A DNA stretch of 64,000 nucleotides from Mucilaginibacter terrenus (GCF_003432065.1 NZ_QWDE01000001.1:1054001-1118000); one strand, 5' to 3'; positions 26,378 to 35,456 are shown, numbered from the stretch's first letter. The notes: generated by a model not told the origin, from the sequence alone. Numbers and translations: made by a program.

Positions 26378-26397
26378 TTTAACAAGCGCTTGTTAAA
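26378..26397. promoter_or_regulatory. Perfect 20-bp palindrome with LacI-type core
   Basis: TTTAACAAGCGCTTGTTAAA is fully self-complementary. Its centre AAGCGCTT fits the AAnCGnTT core of LacI/GalR-family operators. It lies 24 bases after the cutC stop and 81 bases before the transaminase ATG, with no T-run typical of a terminator, so an operator for the transaminase gene is the best guess. Confidence 0.5.
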
Positions 26398-26477
26398 AAC
26401 TGTAACCAGTAATAAAATCTATTTCATTTTACAATAAAACCATCGTTGCGTACATATTTTGGGTATTTTAGCCGCTG

Positions 26478-27623
26478 ATGATACCTGTGATTTCTAAACT
26501 ACCCCAAACTGGAACAACGATATTCACCACCATGTCGGCCTTGGCCGCAGAGGTGGGCGCTATCAACCTCTCACAAGGGTTTCCTGACTACGAAAGCTCA
26601 CCCGAACTGATCGAACTGGTTACCAAAGCCATGAAAGATGGTTATAACCAGTATGCTCCTATGCCGGGCCTTATGTCGCTTCGGGAACAAATAGCTATTA
26701 AAACAGAAAAGCTTTATGGTGCCGTTTACAACCCGGATACGGAGATAACGGTCACCGCCGGTGCCACCCAAGCTATCTTTACGGCTATAAGCGCCCTTAT
26801 CCATCCAAATGATGAGGTAATTATCTTCGAGCCCGCTTACGACTGCTACGCGCCCGCTATAAAGCTAATGGGCGGTGTAGTAAAATCACTTGAGCTTGAT
26901 CCTCCAAACTACCGTATTGCGTGGGATATGGTTAAAAGGCTCATCAATAACAAAACAAGGATGATCATCCTTAATTCTCCGCACAATCCTACGGCTACTA
27001 TTCTGAGCAAGGAAGACATAGATGAGTTAAGCGCATTGGTAAAGCATCAGGATATTTTGATACTAAGCGACGAGGTGTATGAACACCTGGTTTACGACGG
27101 CGTGCAACACCATAGTATGGCCCGCTATCCCGAACTGCAGCAACGCAGTGTTATTGTAGCTTCGTTCGGTAAAACTTACCACGCTACAGGCTGGAAAGTA
27201 GGGTATTGCCTCGCCCCTGCCTACCTGATGCAGGAGTTCAGGAAAATACATCAATTTCTGGTGTTTAGTGTAAACGCACCTATGCAACACGCCATTGCAG
27301 AATACCTGAAAGATGAAAATACTTATCTGGGTTTGCCAGATTTTTTCCAGCAAAAAAGAGACTACTTCAGAGAAGGCCTAAAAAACAGTCGTTTTAAGAT
27401 ACTTCCTTGTGCCGGATCGTATTTTCAATCAGTCAGTTATAGTGCTATCTCTGACGAGAAAGACAGCGACCTGGCTATTCGTTTAACTAAAGAGTTTGGG
27501 GTCGCTGCTATACCTGTTTCGGCGTTTTATCGTAAGGCCACAGACAACCATGTATTAAGGTTTTGTTTTGCTAAAAGGCAAGAAACGCTCGATAAAGCCG
27601 TTGAAAGATTAATTAAGGTTTAA
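26478..27623 (+). CDS. Class I/II aminotransferase, methionine/glutamine transaminase type
   Basis: A 381-residue PLP aminotransferase of the YbdL/kynurenine aminotransferase type, which re-forms methionine from its 2-oxo acid using glutamine or aromatic amino donors. The family features are INLSQGFPDYESSPEL, ITVTAGATQAIF, ILNSPHNPT, LSDEVYEHLVYDG and SFGKTYHATGWKVGY with the PLP Lys232. The neighbouring omega-amidase gene, 55 bases downstream, would remove the alpha-ketoglutaramate formed when glutamine is the donor and pull the reaction forward. Exact amino donor unverified. Confidence 0.9.
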   Translation: MIPVISKLPQTGTTIFTTMSALAAEVGAINLSQGFPDYESSPELIELVTKAMKDGYNQYAPMPGLMSLREQIAIKTEKLYGAVYNPDTEITVTAGATQAIFTAISALIHPNDEVIIFEPAYDCYAPAIKLMGGVVKSLELDPPNYRIAWDMVKRLINNKTRMIILNSPHNPTATILSKEDIDELSALVKHQDILILSDEVYEHLVYDGVQHHSMARYPELQQRSVIVASFGKTYHATGWKVGYCLAPAYLMQEFRKIHQFLVFSVNAPMQHAIAEYLKDENTYLGLPDFFQQKRDYFREGLKNSRFKILPCAGSYFQSVSYSAISDEKDSDLAIRLTKEFGVAAIPVSAFYRKATDNHVLRFCFAKRQETLDKAVERLIKV

Positions 27624-27678
27624 CCTTACTGCTAAATTTACGTACACTTAACTTAGCCGTTACCTAACATCTGCTCTT

Positions 27679-28455
27679 ATGGATAATTTAAAAATTACCG
27701 TTTACCAGGGATATTTATTTTGGGAAAATGTCGACAAAAATCTGCAGAATATAACCCTGAAATTATCCAACATACGCGAAAAGACTAATTTGATCGTACT
27801 GCCCGAAATGTTCAATACCGGCTTTACCATGAATGCTGAGGCGCTGGCTGAACCCATGGGCGGCAGAACCATGCAATGGATGCATACAACCGCACAAAAG
27901 TACGATGCAGTTGTAACCGGCAGTCTGATCATTAAAGAAGAGGGTAAATACTACAATAGATTAATATGGATGCGCCCGGATGGCACCCACGAAAAATACG
28001 ACAAACGCCACCTGTTTGCCTTGGGTAAAGAGCATGAGACCTATACTGCCGGTACAGAAAAACTAGTGGTAGACCTCAACGGGTGGAAGGTAAGCACTGC
28101 TATATGCTATGACTTGCGTTTCCCGGTGTGGCTGCGCAATGTAGATGAAGCTTATGATGTTTTGCTGATAGTTGCCAACTGGCCCGAAAAGCGGGCATTA
28201 CACTGGCGCACGCTCGTTCCGGCAAGGGCTGTAGAAAACCAAAGCTATGTAATTGCGGTAAACCGTGTTGGGCACGATGCTAACGAAATATACCATTCCG
28301 GAGACTCTACCTGTATAGATCCTAACGGAAAGGTAGTTTATTACAAACGTGATGAAGAGGATGTATACACGTTCTCCATCATTTATGATGAAGTTAAAAA
28401 AACGCGTCGAACCCTGCCTTTCTTAAAGGATGCGGATGAATTTAGTATAGAATAG
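27679..28455 (+). CDS. Nitrilase-family omega-amidase (YafV type)
   Basis: A 258-residue carbon-nitrogen hydrolase. The catalytic triad is visible: Glu43 (LPEMFNTGF), Lys109 (YDKRHLFALG) and Cys143 (AICYDLRFPVW). The sequence matches the omega-amidase group that hydrolyses alpha-ketoglutaramate or ketosuccinamate to the 2-oxo acid and ammonia. Its place just downstream of a methionine/glutamine transaminase gene agrees with this role. A shared bidirectional terminator follows. Confidence 0.92.
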   Translation: MDNLKITVYQGYLFWENVDKNLQNITLKLSNIREKTNLIVLPEMFNTGFTMNAEALAEPMGGRTMQWMHTTAQKYDAVVTGSLIIKEEGKYYNRLIWMRPDGTHEKYDKRHLFALGKEHETYTAGTEKLVVDLNGWKVSTAICYDLRFPVWLRNVDEAYDVLLIVANWPEKRALHWRTLVPARAVENQSYVIAVNRVGHDANEIYHSGDSTCIDPNGKVVYYKRDEEDVYTFSIIYDEVKKTRRTLPFLKDADEFSIE

Positions 28456-28485
28456 CCAGATACAACAACAATACTCAATAAAAAC

Positions 28486-28519
28486 AAGAAGGCCCTTATC
28501 ATACGATAAGGGCCTTCTT
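28486..28519. terminator. Strong bidirectional terminator between omega-amidase gene and rpmA
   Basis: AAGAAGGCCCTTATC (28486-28500) and GATAAGGGCCTTCTT (28505-28519) form a perfect 15-bp stem with a four-base loop between two convergent genes. Confidence 0.93.
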
Positions 28520-28541
28520 AATATCTTAGCTTAGGCTAATT

Positions 28542-28928
28542 TTACTCAGCAACTGCTTCTTCTGTATCAGCAGCAGCTTCTTTCTTTGCTTTAGGAGCTT
28601 TCTTTGCAGGTGCTTCTTCAGTAGCAGCAACAGCCTCTGGTGCCGGAGCAGCAACTTCTGCAACAGCTGCAGTTTCGAAAGGAACTACAGATACGTATGA
28701 ACGGTTATCAGCTTTCTTTTTGAAGATTACCTGACCATCAGCCAGTGCAAATAAAGTGTGATCTTTACCTAAACCTACGTTAAGGCCCGGGTTGTGTTTA
28801 GTACCACGCTGACGAACGATGATGTTACCTGCAATAGCTGGCTGACCACCGAAAATTTTGATACCTAAACGTTTGCTATGTGATTCGCGGCCGTTTCTTG
28901 AACTACCGGCCCCTTTTTTATGTGCCAT
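28542..28928 (-). CDS. rpmA: 50S ribosomal protein L27 with long C-terminal extension
   Basis: A 128-residue protein. Residues 1-84 are ordinary L27 ([51 protein letters not shown]), a component of the large-subunit peptidyl-transferase region. The start has the mature form, without the cleaved Firmicutes-type extension. Residues about 85-128 form a low-complexity tail rich in Ala, Glu, Lys and Pro ([20 protein letters not shown]), not part of canonical L27 (about 85-90 residues). rplU precedes it by 49 bases. Confidence 0.97.
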   Translation of the reverse strand: MAHKKGAGSSRNGRESHSKRLGIKIFGGQPAIAGNIIVRQRGTKHNPGLNVGLGKDHTLFALADGQVIFKKKADNRSYVSVVPFETAAVAEVAAPAPEAVAATEEAPAKKAPKAKKEAAADTEEAVAE

Positions 28929-28977
28929 TTCTTAATTCCTTTTGTGACCAGATCAGATCGGGTCGGTTAAAATTTAA

Positions 28978-29286
28978 TTATAATGTGATACCGGTGATCT
29001 CTATCTTGGTAAACTGCTGGCGGTGACCATTTTTCTTTTTGTAACCTTTTCTTCTTTTCTTTTTGAAGATAATTACTTTATCACCTTTTAAATGAGACAC
29101 GATCTTAGCTGATACCTTAGCGCCTTGTAGGTCTGCACCTAACTTAAAGCTACCTTCGTTTTCTGCTAATAACACGCTGTCAAATTCAATACTAGCGCCC
29201 TCATCCCCCTGTAAACGGTGTACAAAGATCTGCTGGTCTTTTGCAACTTTAAATTGCTGTCCGGCTATACTTACTATTGCGTACAT
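28978..29286 (-). CDS. rplU: 50S ribosomal protein L21
   Basis: A 102-residue L21 with the standard features MYAIVSIAGQQFKVAKDQQIFVHRL and the C-terminal HLKGDKVIIFKKKRRKGYKKKNGHRQQFTKIEI RNA-binding tail. It binds 23S rRNA in the large subunit. The rplU-rpmA pair is the usual arrangement. A -7-like TATATTTG box lies about 33 bases before the ATG. Confidence 0.98.
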   Translation of the reverse strand: MYAIVSIAGQQFKVAKDQQIFVHRLQGDEGASIEFDSVLLAENEGSFKLGADLQGAKVSAKIVSHLKGDKVIIFKKKRRKGYKKKNGHRQQFTKIEITGITL

Positions 29287-29318
29287 TGTTATTAATTATT
29301 GTTTTAAATTTTGAGGTG

Positions 29319-29326
29319 CAAATATA
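29319..29326 (-). promoter_or_regulatory. Predicted rplU-rpmA promoter -7 box
   Basis: On the minus strand this reads TATATTTG, with a TTG-containing -33 region 20 bases upstream. The implied 5' leader is about 25 bases. Confidence 0.6.
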
Positions 29327-29359
29327 GTTTTAATAACTTACAAAAACAACGCTTATAAA

Positions 29360-30049
29360 TTATTTACATTGCCGCTTTAATGCCGTTGTAAAATCCGGTG
29401 AAATGGGCGTACCGCCTAGCGCCTGGCAATCCTTGTAGTATTTCCATGCATTAGCACAGTCCTGTATTAAAAAATAACAAATAGAAAGCTTATATAAAGT
29501 ATTTAGATTTTTGGGGTCAACTTTATACGAGGCGTTAAGCAGAGTTAGGGCCTTTTCAAGCTTCTCAGGAAATTTGCCCTGCTCCTGCTGGAATTCCGCA
29601 AAATAGATAGTGGCCTTATCAGTTAATATTACAGCACTATTTGGATTGATGGACAATCCTTTATCATATTGCCTTATTGCTTCCTCTTTATCACCAAACA
29701 TAACATAAACAGCACCGTATCCCCAATACACATTCTCGTTTTTAGGGTCAAGTAGATAAGCTTGATTAAAGCGAGACATTGCCGTCCTCATATCACTGTT
29801 ATATAAGTACTTAAACTCAAGGTTGATAAGGTGGTCTGATCCTTTACGGCGAGTACGGTCTTGCTTTAAAACCGTAGCAATAAGCTCGTCATCTGCTGCT
29901 ATCTGTTCCTTGGTTTTAACGGCATGTCCATACTCAGGTTGTAGCCTAATATCGTTGGACGCTTCAGTCTTCCAGTTGATGTAATTTATTTTTTGAGCAT
30001 AACTCACGAAACACATTAAGCAGAATAACAGTGTTAGATAGCGTTTCAT
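29360..30049 (-). CDS. Secreted tetratricopeptide-repeat protein
   Basis: A 229-residue protein with a signal peptide (MKRYLTLLFCLMCFVSYAQ) and at least three TPR-like units (FNQAYLLDPKNENVYWGYGAVYVMFGDKEEAIRQYDKGLSINPNSAVILTDKATIYF and LLNASYKVDPKNLNTLYKLSICYFLIQD). TPR arrays mediate protein contacts; the partner is unknown. Its ATG directly follows the stop of the upstream hypothetical gene, so the two are one unit. Confidence 0.85.
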   Translation of the reverse strand: MKRYLTLLFCLMCFVSYAQKINYINWKTEASNDIRLQPEYGHAVKTKEQIAADDELIATVLKQDRTRRKGSDHLINLEFKYLYNSDMRTAMSRFNQAYLLDPKNENVYWGYGAVYVMFGDKEEAIRQYDKGLSINPNSAVILTDKATIYFAEFQQEQGKFPEKLEKALTLLNASYKVDPKNLNTLYKLSICYFLIQDCANAWKYYKDCQALGGTPISPDFTTALKRQCK

Positions 30050-30547
30050 TTATTTATCATATCTGGCAGATGCTTCGGTCAACTTACCTTGTATCTCTTT
30101 AATCAAGCGCTCGTTAGCATCCCTGAGTTTCTCGTGCCCATCGTAATTGGCATAATAAATTACACGCTTGCTTTTGCGCTTATAATTAAACTGCACTATA
30201 AAACGGGGAACGTGCTTTTTGGTGGTATCTCCTATCTCATTACTCGGGAAGTCCCAATAGCCAAGTTCAGCTGCCTTACGGTGAAGGTATAGTAAGTCGT
30301 CTTTGGTAAGCCAAAGCTTTTTCTTTACTATAGAGTCTTTTTTGTTTACGAACTGGTACGCGCCTGTTTCAGAGTTGTACTTATTAAAAAGGCTGTCGCG
30401 GTAGCCATATTCTATGGTAAATGACTGGAACTCCGCAAACTTATAAGGCGCGTTTTTTACCATCATACCATAATAGTAAACACAGTAGAGCAGGAACGGT
30501 ACAGCAACGCTGAGGATAAAGAATATTTTTTTGGAACGTAAGGACAT
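30050..30547 (-). CDS. Hypothetical membrane-anchored protein
   Basis: A 165-residue protein with one N-terminal membrane segment (about residues 8-27, FFILSVAVPFLLYCVYYYGMM) and a soluble, basic remainder containing the segments KKLWLTKDDLLYLHRKAAELGYWDFP and PRFIVQFNYKRKSKRVIYYANYDGH. No family recognised. It is followed without any gap by the TPR gene, suggesting a joint function at the envelope. Confidence 0.75.
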   Translation of the reverse strand: MSLRSKKIFFILSVAVPFLLYCVYYYGMMVKNAPYKFAEFQSFTIEYGYRDSLFNKYNSETGAYQFVNKKDSIVKKKLWLTKDDLLYLHRKAAELGYWDFPSNEIGDTTKKHVPRFIVQFNYKRKSKRVIYYANYDGHEKLRDANERLIKEIQGKLTEASARYDK

Positions 30548-30617
30548 TTAATTAGCTAATTAATGATTTAAAAGGCTGCAAAATTCGGCATTCAAAAACG
30601 TTATCCGAAATAAATCA

Positions 30618-31991
30618 TTAATTATCCAGCTCTCCCTCCCATTTGCTCACTACGGCAGTCGCCATAGCGTTACCCAACACGTTGGTAGCAGAACGGCCCA
30701 TATCCAGTAGAGGGTCTATGCCAATGAGCAGTGCCAGGCCTGCTTCGGGTATGTTAAACAGCGATATGGTACCCGCTATTACCACCAGCGATGCACGCGG
30801 TACGCCCGCAATACCCTTACTGGTAAGCATCAGCACCAACAGCATAGATAGTTGTTGTTCAAAAGAAAGGTGTATACCGTAACTCTGCGCCAGGAACAGC
30901 GAAGCGAACGTCATGTACATCATCGACCCATCCAGGTTAAAGCTGTAGCCCAGGGGCAGTACAAAGCTCACAATCTTATTATTACAGCCAAACCGCTCCA
31001 ACTCTAATAATACTTTTGGATAGGCGGCCTCACTGGTAGATGTACTGAAAGCAATAAGCATAGCATCTTTTATTCTGCCGACTAAATTGAACGCACGCTT
31101 TTGTAATACAGCAAAACCTGCCAGTACAATCACCAGCCAAAGCAGCAGTAACGAAAAGTAAAACTCACCTATAAAAATCGCGTAAGTAGACAATATCCCC
31201 AATCCTTGCTTGGCAATAATAGCTGTGATAGCTCCGAACACTGCTAACGGAGCCAGTTGCATAACATAGCCTGTGATCTTTAATATCACGTGTGCAACAG
31301 CATCCAGCGCCTTAATAACTATCTGGCCTTGCTCACCAATTGCTGCTGTAGCGACACCAAAGAACAGCGAGAAAACTACTATCTGTAGTATCTCGTTATT
31401 GGCCATAGCCTCAATAAAGCTTTTTGGGAAAACGTGACCGATGAAATCGCGAAGCGACAACGCTGTTTTTTGTATACCTGTAGAAAGGTGACTATCCGGT
31501 AGCGGAAGGTGCATGGCCTCCCCAGGGCGAAAAAAATTCACCAAAACCATACCCAGCAACAACGACACCAAAGTTGCGCTCAGGAACCAAAGCAGCGTTT
31601 TGCCACCAATACGGCCCACTGACTTTATATCGCCAACCTTGGCTACACCTACCACCAGCGTGGTAAAAACGAGTGGTGCCACTATCATTTTTATCAATCG
31701 CAGGAAAATGTCGCTTAGTACAGTAAAACCTGTTAGTTTATCCTCACGCAAGGTGTCGTTTTCTTTCCGAACTTTTACCTGCGCCTCGCGTTCTGTTTTA
31801 AGTGCTTTATAAACGGTGGTGGTACTATCAGGCATATCCAGCGCCTGTTTATCAATGCTTTTAATGGCTGCCTCGGCAGTGCTCATTTTTGCATTGATGC
31901 TGTCAATAACAGTTTTATTATAAATATAACCGGCAATAACGCCGAGTACCAGAGCTAAGAAAATATATAATGTAAGTTTGTTTTTTTGCAT
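30618..31991 (-). CDS. Dicarboxylate/amino acid:cation symporter (DAACS family)
   Basis: A 457-residue transporter of the glutamate/C4-dicarboxylate symporter family. Multiple hydrophobic helices, the serine-rich re-entrant loop (IAFSTSTSEAAYPKVLLELERFG), the SFVLPLGYSFNLDGSMMY helix and GIAGVPRASLVVIAG are the family's substrate-binding core. A helical insertion of about 60 residues lies between the first and second membrane segments (AAIKSIDKQALDMPDSTTTVYKALKTEREAQ), which is longer than in GltP. Likely substrate glutamate, aspartate or dicarboxylates. Confidence 0.93.
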   Translation of the reverse strand: MQKNKLTLYIFLALVLGVIAGYIYNKTVIDSINAKMSTAEAAIKSIDKQALDMPDSTTTVYKALKTEREAQVKVRKENDTLREDKLTGFTVLSDIFLRLIKMIVAPLVFTTLVVGVAKVGDIKSVGRIGGKTLLWFLSATLVSLLLGMVLVNFFRPGEAMHLPLPDSHLSTGIQKTALSLRDFIGHVFPKSFIEAMANNEILQIVVFSLFFGVATAAIGEQGQIVIKALDAVAHVILKITGYVMQLAPLAVFGAITAIIAKQGLGILSTYAIFIGEFYFSLLLLWLVIVLAGFAVLQKRAFNLVGRIKDAMLIAFSTSTSEAAYPKVLLELERFGCNNKIVSFVLPLGYSFNLDGSMMYMTFASLFLAQSYGIHLSFEQQLSMLLVLMLTSKGIAGVPRASLVVIAGTISLFNIPEAGLALLIGIDPLLDMGRSATNVLGNAMATAVVSKWEGELDN

Positions 31992-32058
31992 TTGGTTAGT
32001 TCAGTTTGCTAAACTACAAAAATTACTATGTTGCGTAAAGTTTAATATAAGGCCCTAA

Positions 32059-32586
32059 ATGAGTGTTACTACCTACGGTTTACAACAAATAAAAAAAGAG
32101 CTACAACACCTGACTAAGGAAGATTTGGCCGAGCTGTGCCTGCGCCTTACCCGCTATAAAAAAGAGAACAAGGAACTACTGGCCTACCTGCTGTTCGAAG
32201 CACATAACGAGCACGACTTTATTGAAAGCGTAAAGGCCGAAGCTGGTTTCATGTTCAGCCAGTTGCCGCCTCAGAACTACTTTGCAGCCAAAGCGCTCCG
32301 TAAAATACTCAAGTTGTTGAGCAAGTACATCAAGTTTATTGGATCTAAAACTGCTGAGATAGAAATGTTGCTTGCCTTTTGCCAGGGATACGTGCAATAT
32401 GCGGCAAAGCAATCATCCTATAAACCTATCAGGATGATTCTGACCCGCCAACTGGAGAAGATAAAGGCTTCAATCAGCAAACTGCATGAAGATTTAAAGC
32501 ATGATTACACGCAGGATTACAACAACTTACTGGATGATGCCGGCAAAAAACTGCCGTGGTTCAATAAAAATAGTTATTTGTTGTAA
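32059..32586 (+). CDS. Conserved hypothetical helical protein
   Basis: A 175-residue all-helical, Lys- and Leu-rich soluble protein (TKEDLAELCLRLTRYKKENKELLAYLLFEAHNEHDFIESVKAEAGFMF; the C-terminal part ends in WFNKNSYLL). No signal peptide, membrane segment or enzymatic motif is visible. Function unknown. It precedes the ECF sigma gene by 50 bases on the same strand. Confidence 0.8.
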   Translation: MSVTTYGLQQIKKELQHLTKEDLAELCLRLTRYKKENKELLAYLLFEAHNEHDFIESVKAEAGFMFSQLPPQNYFAAKALRKILKLLSKYIKFIGSKTAEIEMLLAFCQGYVQYAAKQSSYKPIRMILTRQLEKIKASISKLHEDLKHDYTQDYNNLLDDAGKKLPWFNKNSYLL

Positions 32587-32636
32587 CAATTACCTATTAC
32601 CGAAGTCAAACCAACAAACATCTAAACTATTAACAG

Positions 32637-33137
32637 GTGGCCGATAATAAAGAAGAAGCTTTCCGTAAGGTATATCAAGCCAATTCAAAAAAAATTTACC
32701 ATTTGTGCTACGGTTACACCGGCGACGACGATGCCGCCAACGACCTGCTGCAGGAAACCTTTTTGAAGGTTTGGCAAAACCTGCACAAGTTTCGTAACCA
32801 GGCACTCATATCCACTTGGATCTATCGCATAGCGGTGAATACCTGCTTAACTTATTTGCGGTCGGAAAAACGACAGGCAAAAGACGAGCTCACACCGCAA
32901 ATAGCCGAAACCAAACGCGAGGAATTCTCTGAGAAGAACGAGCAGGTAGCACTGCTTTATAAGTGTATATCTAAGCTGGAGGAGTCGGAAAGGATTATTA
33001 TAACTATGGTGCTCGATGAGTTGCCATACCCCGAAATTGCAGACATTTCGGGCATATCAGAAGGAAACCTGAGAGTGAAGATATTTCGTATTAAACAGAA
33101 GTTAACAGAATTATACAACCATTATGAAAGACTTTGA
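32637..33137 (+). CDS. ECF-type RNA polymerase sigma factor
   Basis: A 166-residue sigma-70 family member with region 2 (FRKVYQANSKKIYHLCYGYTGDDDAANDLLQETFLKVWQNL and STWIYRIAVNTCLTYLRSEKR) and region 4 (LEESERIIITMVLDELPYPEIADISGISEGNLRVKIFRIKQKL), the minimal ECF architecture. The start is GTG at 32637. The next gene overlaps its end by 14 bases and encodes a membrane protein, the common arrangement for a sigma factor and its membrane-located partner or target. Confidence 0.94.
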   Translation: MADNKEEAFRKVYQANSKKIYHLCYGYTGDDDAANDLLQETFLKVWQNLHKFRNQALISTWIYRIAVNTCLTYLRSEKRQAKDELTPQIAETKREEFSEKNEQVALLYKCISKLEESERIIITMVLDELPYPEIADISGISEGNLRVKIFRIKQKLTELYNHYERL

Positions 33138-33714
33138 TCATTTGATGATGGTTTGGCAGGGACAGCCAAAACAGGAGCCGGCAGCGGTAGACGAAGTATT
33201 AAAACAGGTTAAAAAAGGAATGAACAGTATTACCCGTAACTTATTTTGGGGTATTACAGGCATGATTGGAGCACTTGCCGGCATAGTGGCAGTAATGCTT
33301 TTTTTTGTGTTCACCTCCTGGGTAACTTACGCGGGCATGGCCATCATCATATTAACTATGGTAGTTTATGTAGTGATGATGATACGCGATTACCGACTGA
33401 TACACCAGCGGGATGTAACCACCCACCCTACCGAATACCTGCAAAGCTTAAAAGAGTACCAAAAAAGTCGCACCAAAATTTACGGCTGGCTATACTATCT
33501 GTATGTGTTGCTGTTGAGCATAGGTCTTGCCATGTATTTTTACGAAGTGCTGGCAAGTGCATCAATAAGGTTTAAAGTAATTGCTTACGGGCTTACCGCT
33601 GGCTGGTTGCTGTTCTGTACCTTCTACCTTAAAGGCCGCATATTCGCCAGTGAGCAGGAGAAGCTTAACGTAATGATAGATCGCCTGGTGAGGTTACAGG
33701 AACAGTTCGACTAA
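33124..33714 (+). CDS. Membrane protein coupled to the ECF sigma factor, possible regulator
   Basis: A 196-residue protein with four predicted membrane segments (about 41-61, 64-85, 122-140, 150-170) and cytoplasmic N- and C-terminal ends. The N-terminal 35 residues (MKDFDHLMMVWQGQPKQEP) are soluble and could contact the sigma factor. No zinc-binding anti-sigma (ZAS) motif is visible, so it is not a classic anti-sigma factor. Overlap with the sigma gene implies translational coupling. Role as regulator is inference. Confidence 0.75.
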   Translation: MKDFDHLMMVWQGQPKQEPAAVDEVLKQVKKGMNSITRNLFWGITGMIGALAGIVAVMLFFVFTSWVTYAGMAIIILTMVVYVVMMIRDYRLIHQRDVTTHPTEYLQSLKEYQKSRTKIYGWLYYLYVLLLSIGLAMYFYEVLASASIRFKVIAYGLTAGWLLFCTFYLKGRIFASEQEKLNVMIDRLVRLQEQFD

Positions 33715-33740
33715 GTACACGGCAGCAATAATTAGCTATC

Positions 33741-34262
33741 ATGCCAACTACAATTTCAATTGAGCGAGTACCTGCGGACGACATAGACCGACTAATGCAA
33801 TTAAGCCGCAAGACGTTTTTTGATGCATTTGCATCGCGCAACGGTCACGAACAAATGGAGGGTTTCGCCAAAATCGCATTTACAACAGAAAGCTTTACTC
33901 AACAGCTAGCTAACCCTAACTCCGAATTTTACTACACCCTTGTTAACGGGAATATAGCCGGGTACATCAAACTTAATTTCAATAACGCTCAAACAGAGCT
34001 GCAGGACCCTGATACCATGGAACTTGAGCGTATTTACGTGTTAAATGATTACCAGGGGATGCAAATTGGTTCTCAGTTGCTTCAATTTGCTTTTAACAAA
34101 GCTTTGGAGAAAAGTCTAAGCTACATTTGGCTGGGCGTTTGGGATCAAAATCACGATGCAATCCGCTTCTACCAACGACAAGGCTTTACCATGTTTGGCA
34201 GCCATCCATTTTGGCTCGGTAACGAAGAACAAACCGATCTCCTGATGAGGAAAGCGCTTTAA
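33741..34262 (+). CDS. GNAT-family N-acetyltransferase
   Basis: A 173-residue acetyl-CoA-dependent acyltransferase. The GNAT core motif A is visible in MELERIYVLNDYQGMQIGSQLLQFAFNKAL (Q-G-x-G-like loop as YQGMQIGSQLL), followed by the motif B helix and WDQNHDAIRFYQRQGFTMFGSHPFWLG. The acceptor is unknown; similar proteins acetylate small amines or protein N-termini. Confidence 0.92.
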   Translation: MPTTISIERVPADDIDRLMQLSRKTFFDAFASRNGHEQMEGFAKIAFTTESFTQQLANPNSEFYYTLVNGNIAGYIKLNFNNAQTELQDPDTMELERIYVLNDYQGMQIGSQLLQFAFNKALEKSLSYIWLGVWDQNHDAIRFYQRQGFTMFGSHPFWLGNEEQTDLLMRKAL

Positions 34263-34340
34263 ACCATACACATCTTATCTTTTTAATTAAAACTTTTGCA
34301 CAACAGTAAACATTTTGTTTTTGGCAATGGTTATACCTGC

Positions 34341-35432
34341 ATGAAAATCAAAGTATTGCTACTAACAACAGCTGTGATGAGCATAGCAATTTTATCAAAC
34401 ACTTACAAAGCTTCTGCACAGTCAAAGCTTGAACCTGTTTTTTCTGATAATACCTACCAGCTAACAGGTGTAGCTGCCTCATCAACAGGGAGGATATTTG
34501 TAAACTATCCGCTGTGGTCGTCAACTTATAAATATGCTTTGGTAGAAGTACTTCCTAACAACCAGGTTAAGCCCTATCCTAATGAAGAATGGAATAGCTG
34601 GAAGCCGGGCGATGATGGTAAAAACAAGTGGGTGTGTGTACAATCGCCCTACATAGATGAAAACGACTTTATGTATGTGGTTGATCCTGCATCGCCCAAG
34701 CTAGAAAAAGTTTATCAGAACAGCAATAAAGTAGTAAAGATAAATTTAAAGACCAATAAGGTAGAACGTACGTACTTTTTCACCGGAACAACCGACAACG
34801 GCAGTTATTTAAACGACATCAGGGTTGATGTGAAAAAACAAGTTGCTTACCTAACCAACTCAAACGAAGGTGGTATAGTGATATTAGATTTAAATACCGG
34901 CAGCAGCAGGCAGGTTTTACAGGGACATAAATCGGTACTGTCCGATCCCTATTTTAAATACATCATTGACGGCCGTGAGCTTACAAAGGAAGGCGTTCCG
35001 GCAAAATTCAATTCAGACGGACTGGCATTAACGCCCGACGGAGCTTGGCTATACTACAAATCAATTACTGATCATAAGCTATACAGGATTAAGACGGCCG
35101 ACCTGCTGGATAGTACTTTAACAAGGCAGCAGCTTGCAGGCAGAGTAAATGACCTTGGAAGCAATTTCCCAAGCACAGATGGTATGATTTTCGACCAGGA
35201 TGGCAACCTTTACTTTGGCGATCCTCAAAACTATCGAATGCTGAAGATGTCGCCTGACTTGAAAGTAACAACATGGATCTCCGATAAACGCCTGATCTGG
35301 CCGGACAGTTACTCTATTGCTAACGGCTACCTTTACATTACCACATCGCAAATAAACAAACAGCCCGATTACAATAACGGCGTTAATAAGCGTACGTCTC
35401 CATACATGGTGTTTAAAGTAAAGCTTAAGTAA
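34341..35432 (+). CDS. Secreted royal-jelly/dopachrome-tautomerase-related protein
   Basis: A 363-residue exported beta-propeller protein of the major-royal-jelly-protein-like group. A signal peptide MKIKVLLLTTAVMSIAILSNTYKASAQ starts at the ATG (34341); the longer frame from a TTG at 34296 adds no recognisable sequence. Features are YLNDIRVDVKKQVAYLTNSNEGGIVILDLNTG, FNSDGLALTPDGAWLYYKSI and DGMIFDQDGNLYFGDPQNY, resembling lactonase-like propellers. Enzyme activity is unproven. Confidence 0.85.
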   Translation: MKIKVLLLTTAVMSIAILSNTYKASAQSKLEPVFSDNTYQLTGVAASSTGRIFVNYPLWSSTYKYALVEVLPNNQVKPYPNEEWNSWKPGDDGKNKWVCVQSPYIDENDFMYVVDPASPKLEKVYQNSNKVVKINLKTNKVERTYFFTGTTDNGSYLNDIRVDVKKQVAYLTNSNEGGIVILDLNTGSSRQVLQGHKSVLSDPYFKYIIDGRELTKEGVPAKFNSDGLALTPDGAWLYYKSITDHKLYRIKTADLLDSTLTRQQLAGRVNDLGSNFPSTDGMIFDQDGNLYFGDPQNYRMLKMSPDLKVTTWISDKRLIWPDSYSIANGYLYITTSQINKQPDYNNGVNKRTSPYMVFKVKLK

Positions 35433-35456
35433 GAGTATAGAGCTAAGCGGATTAGT

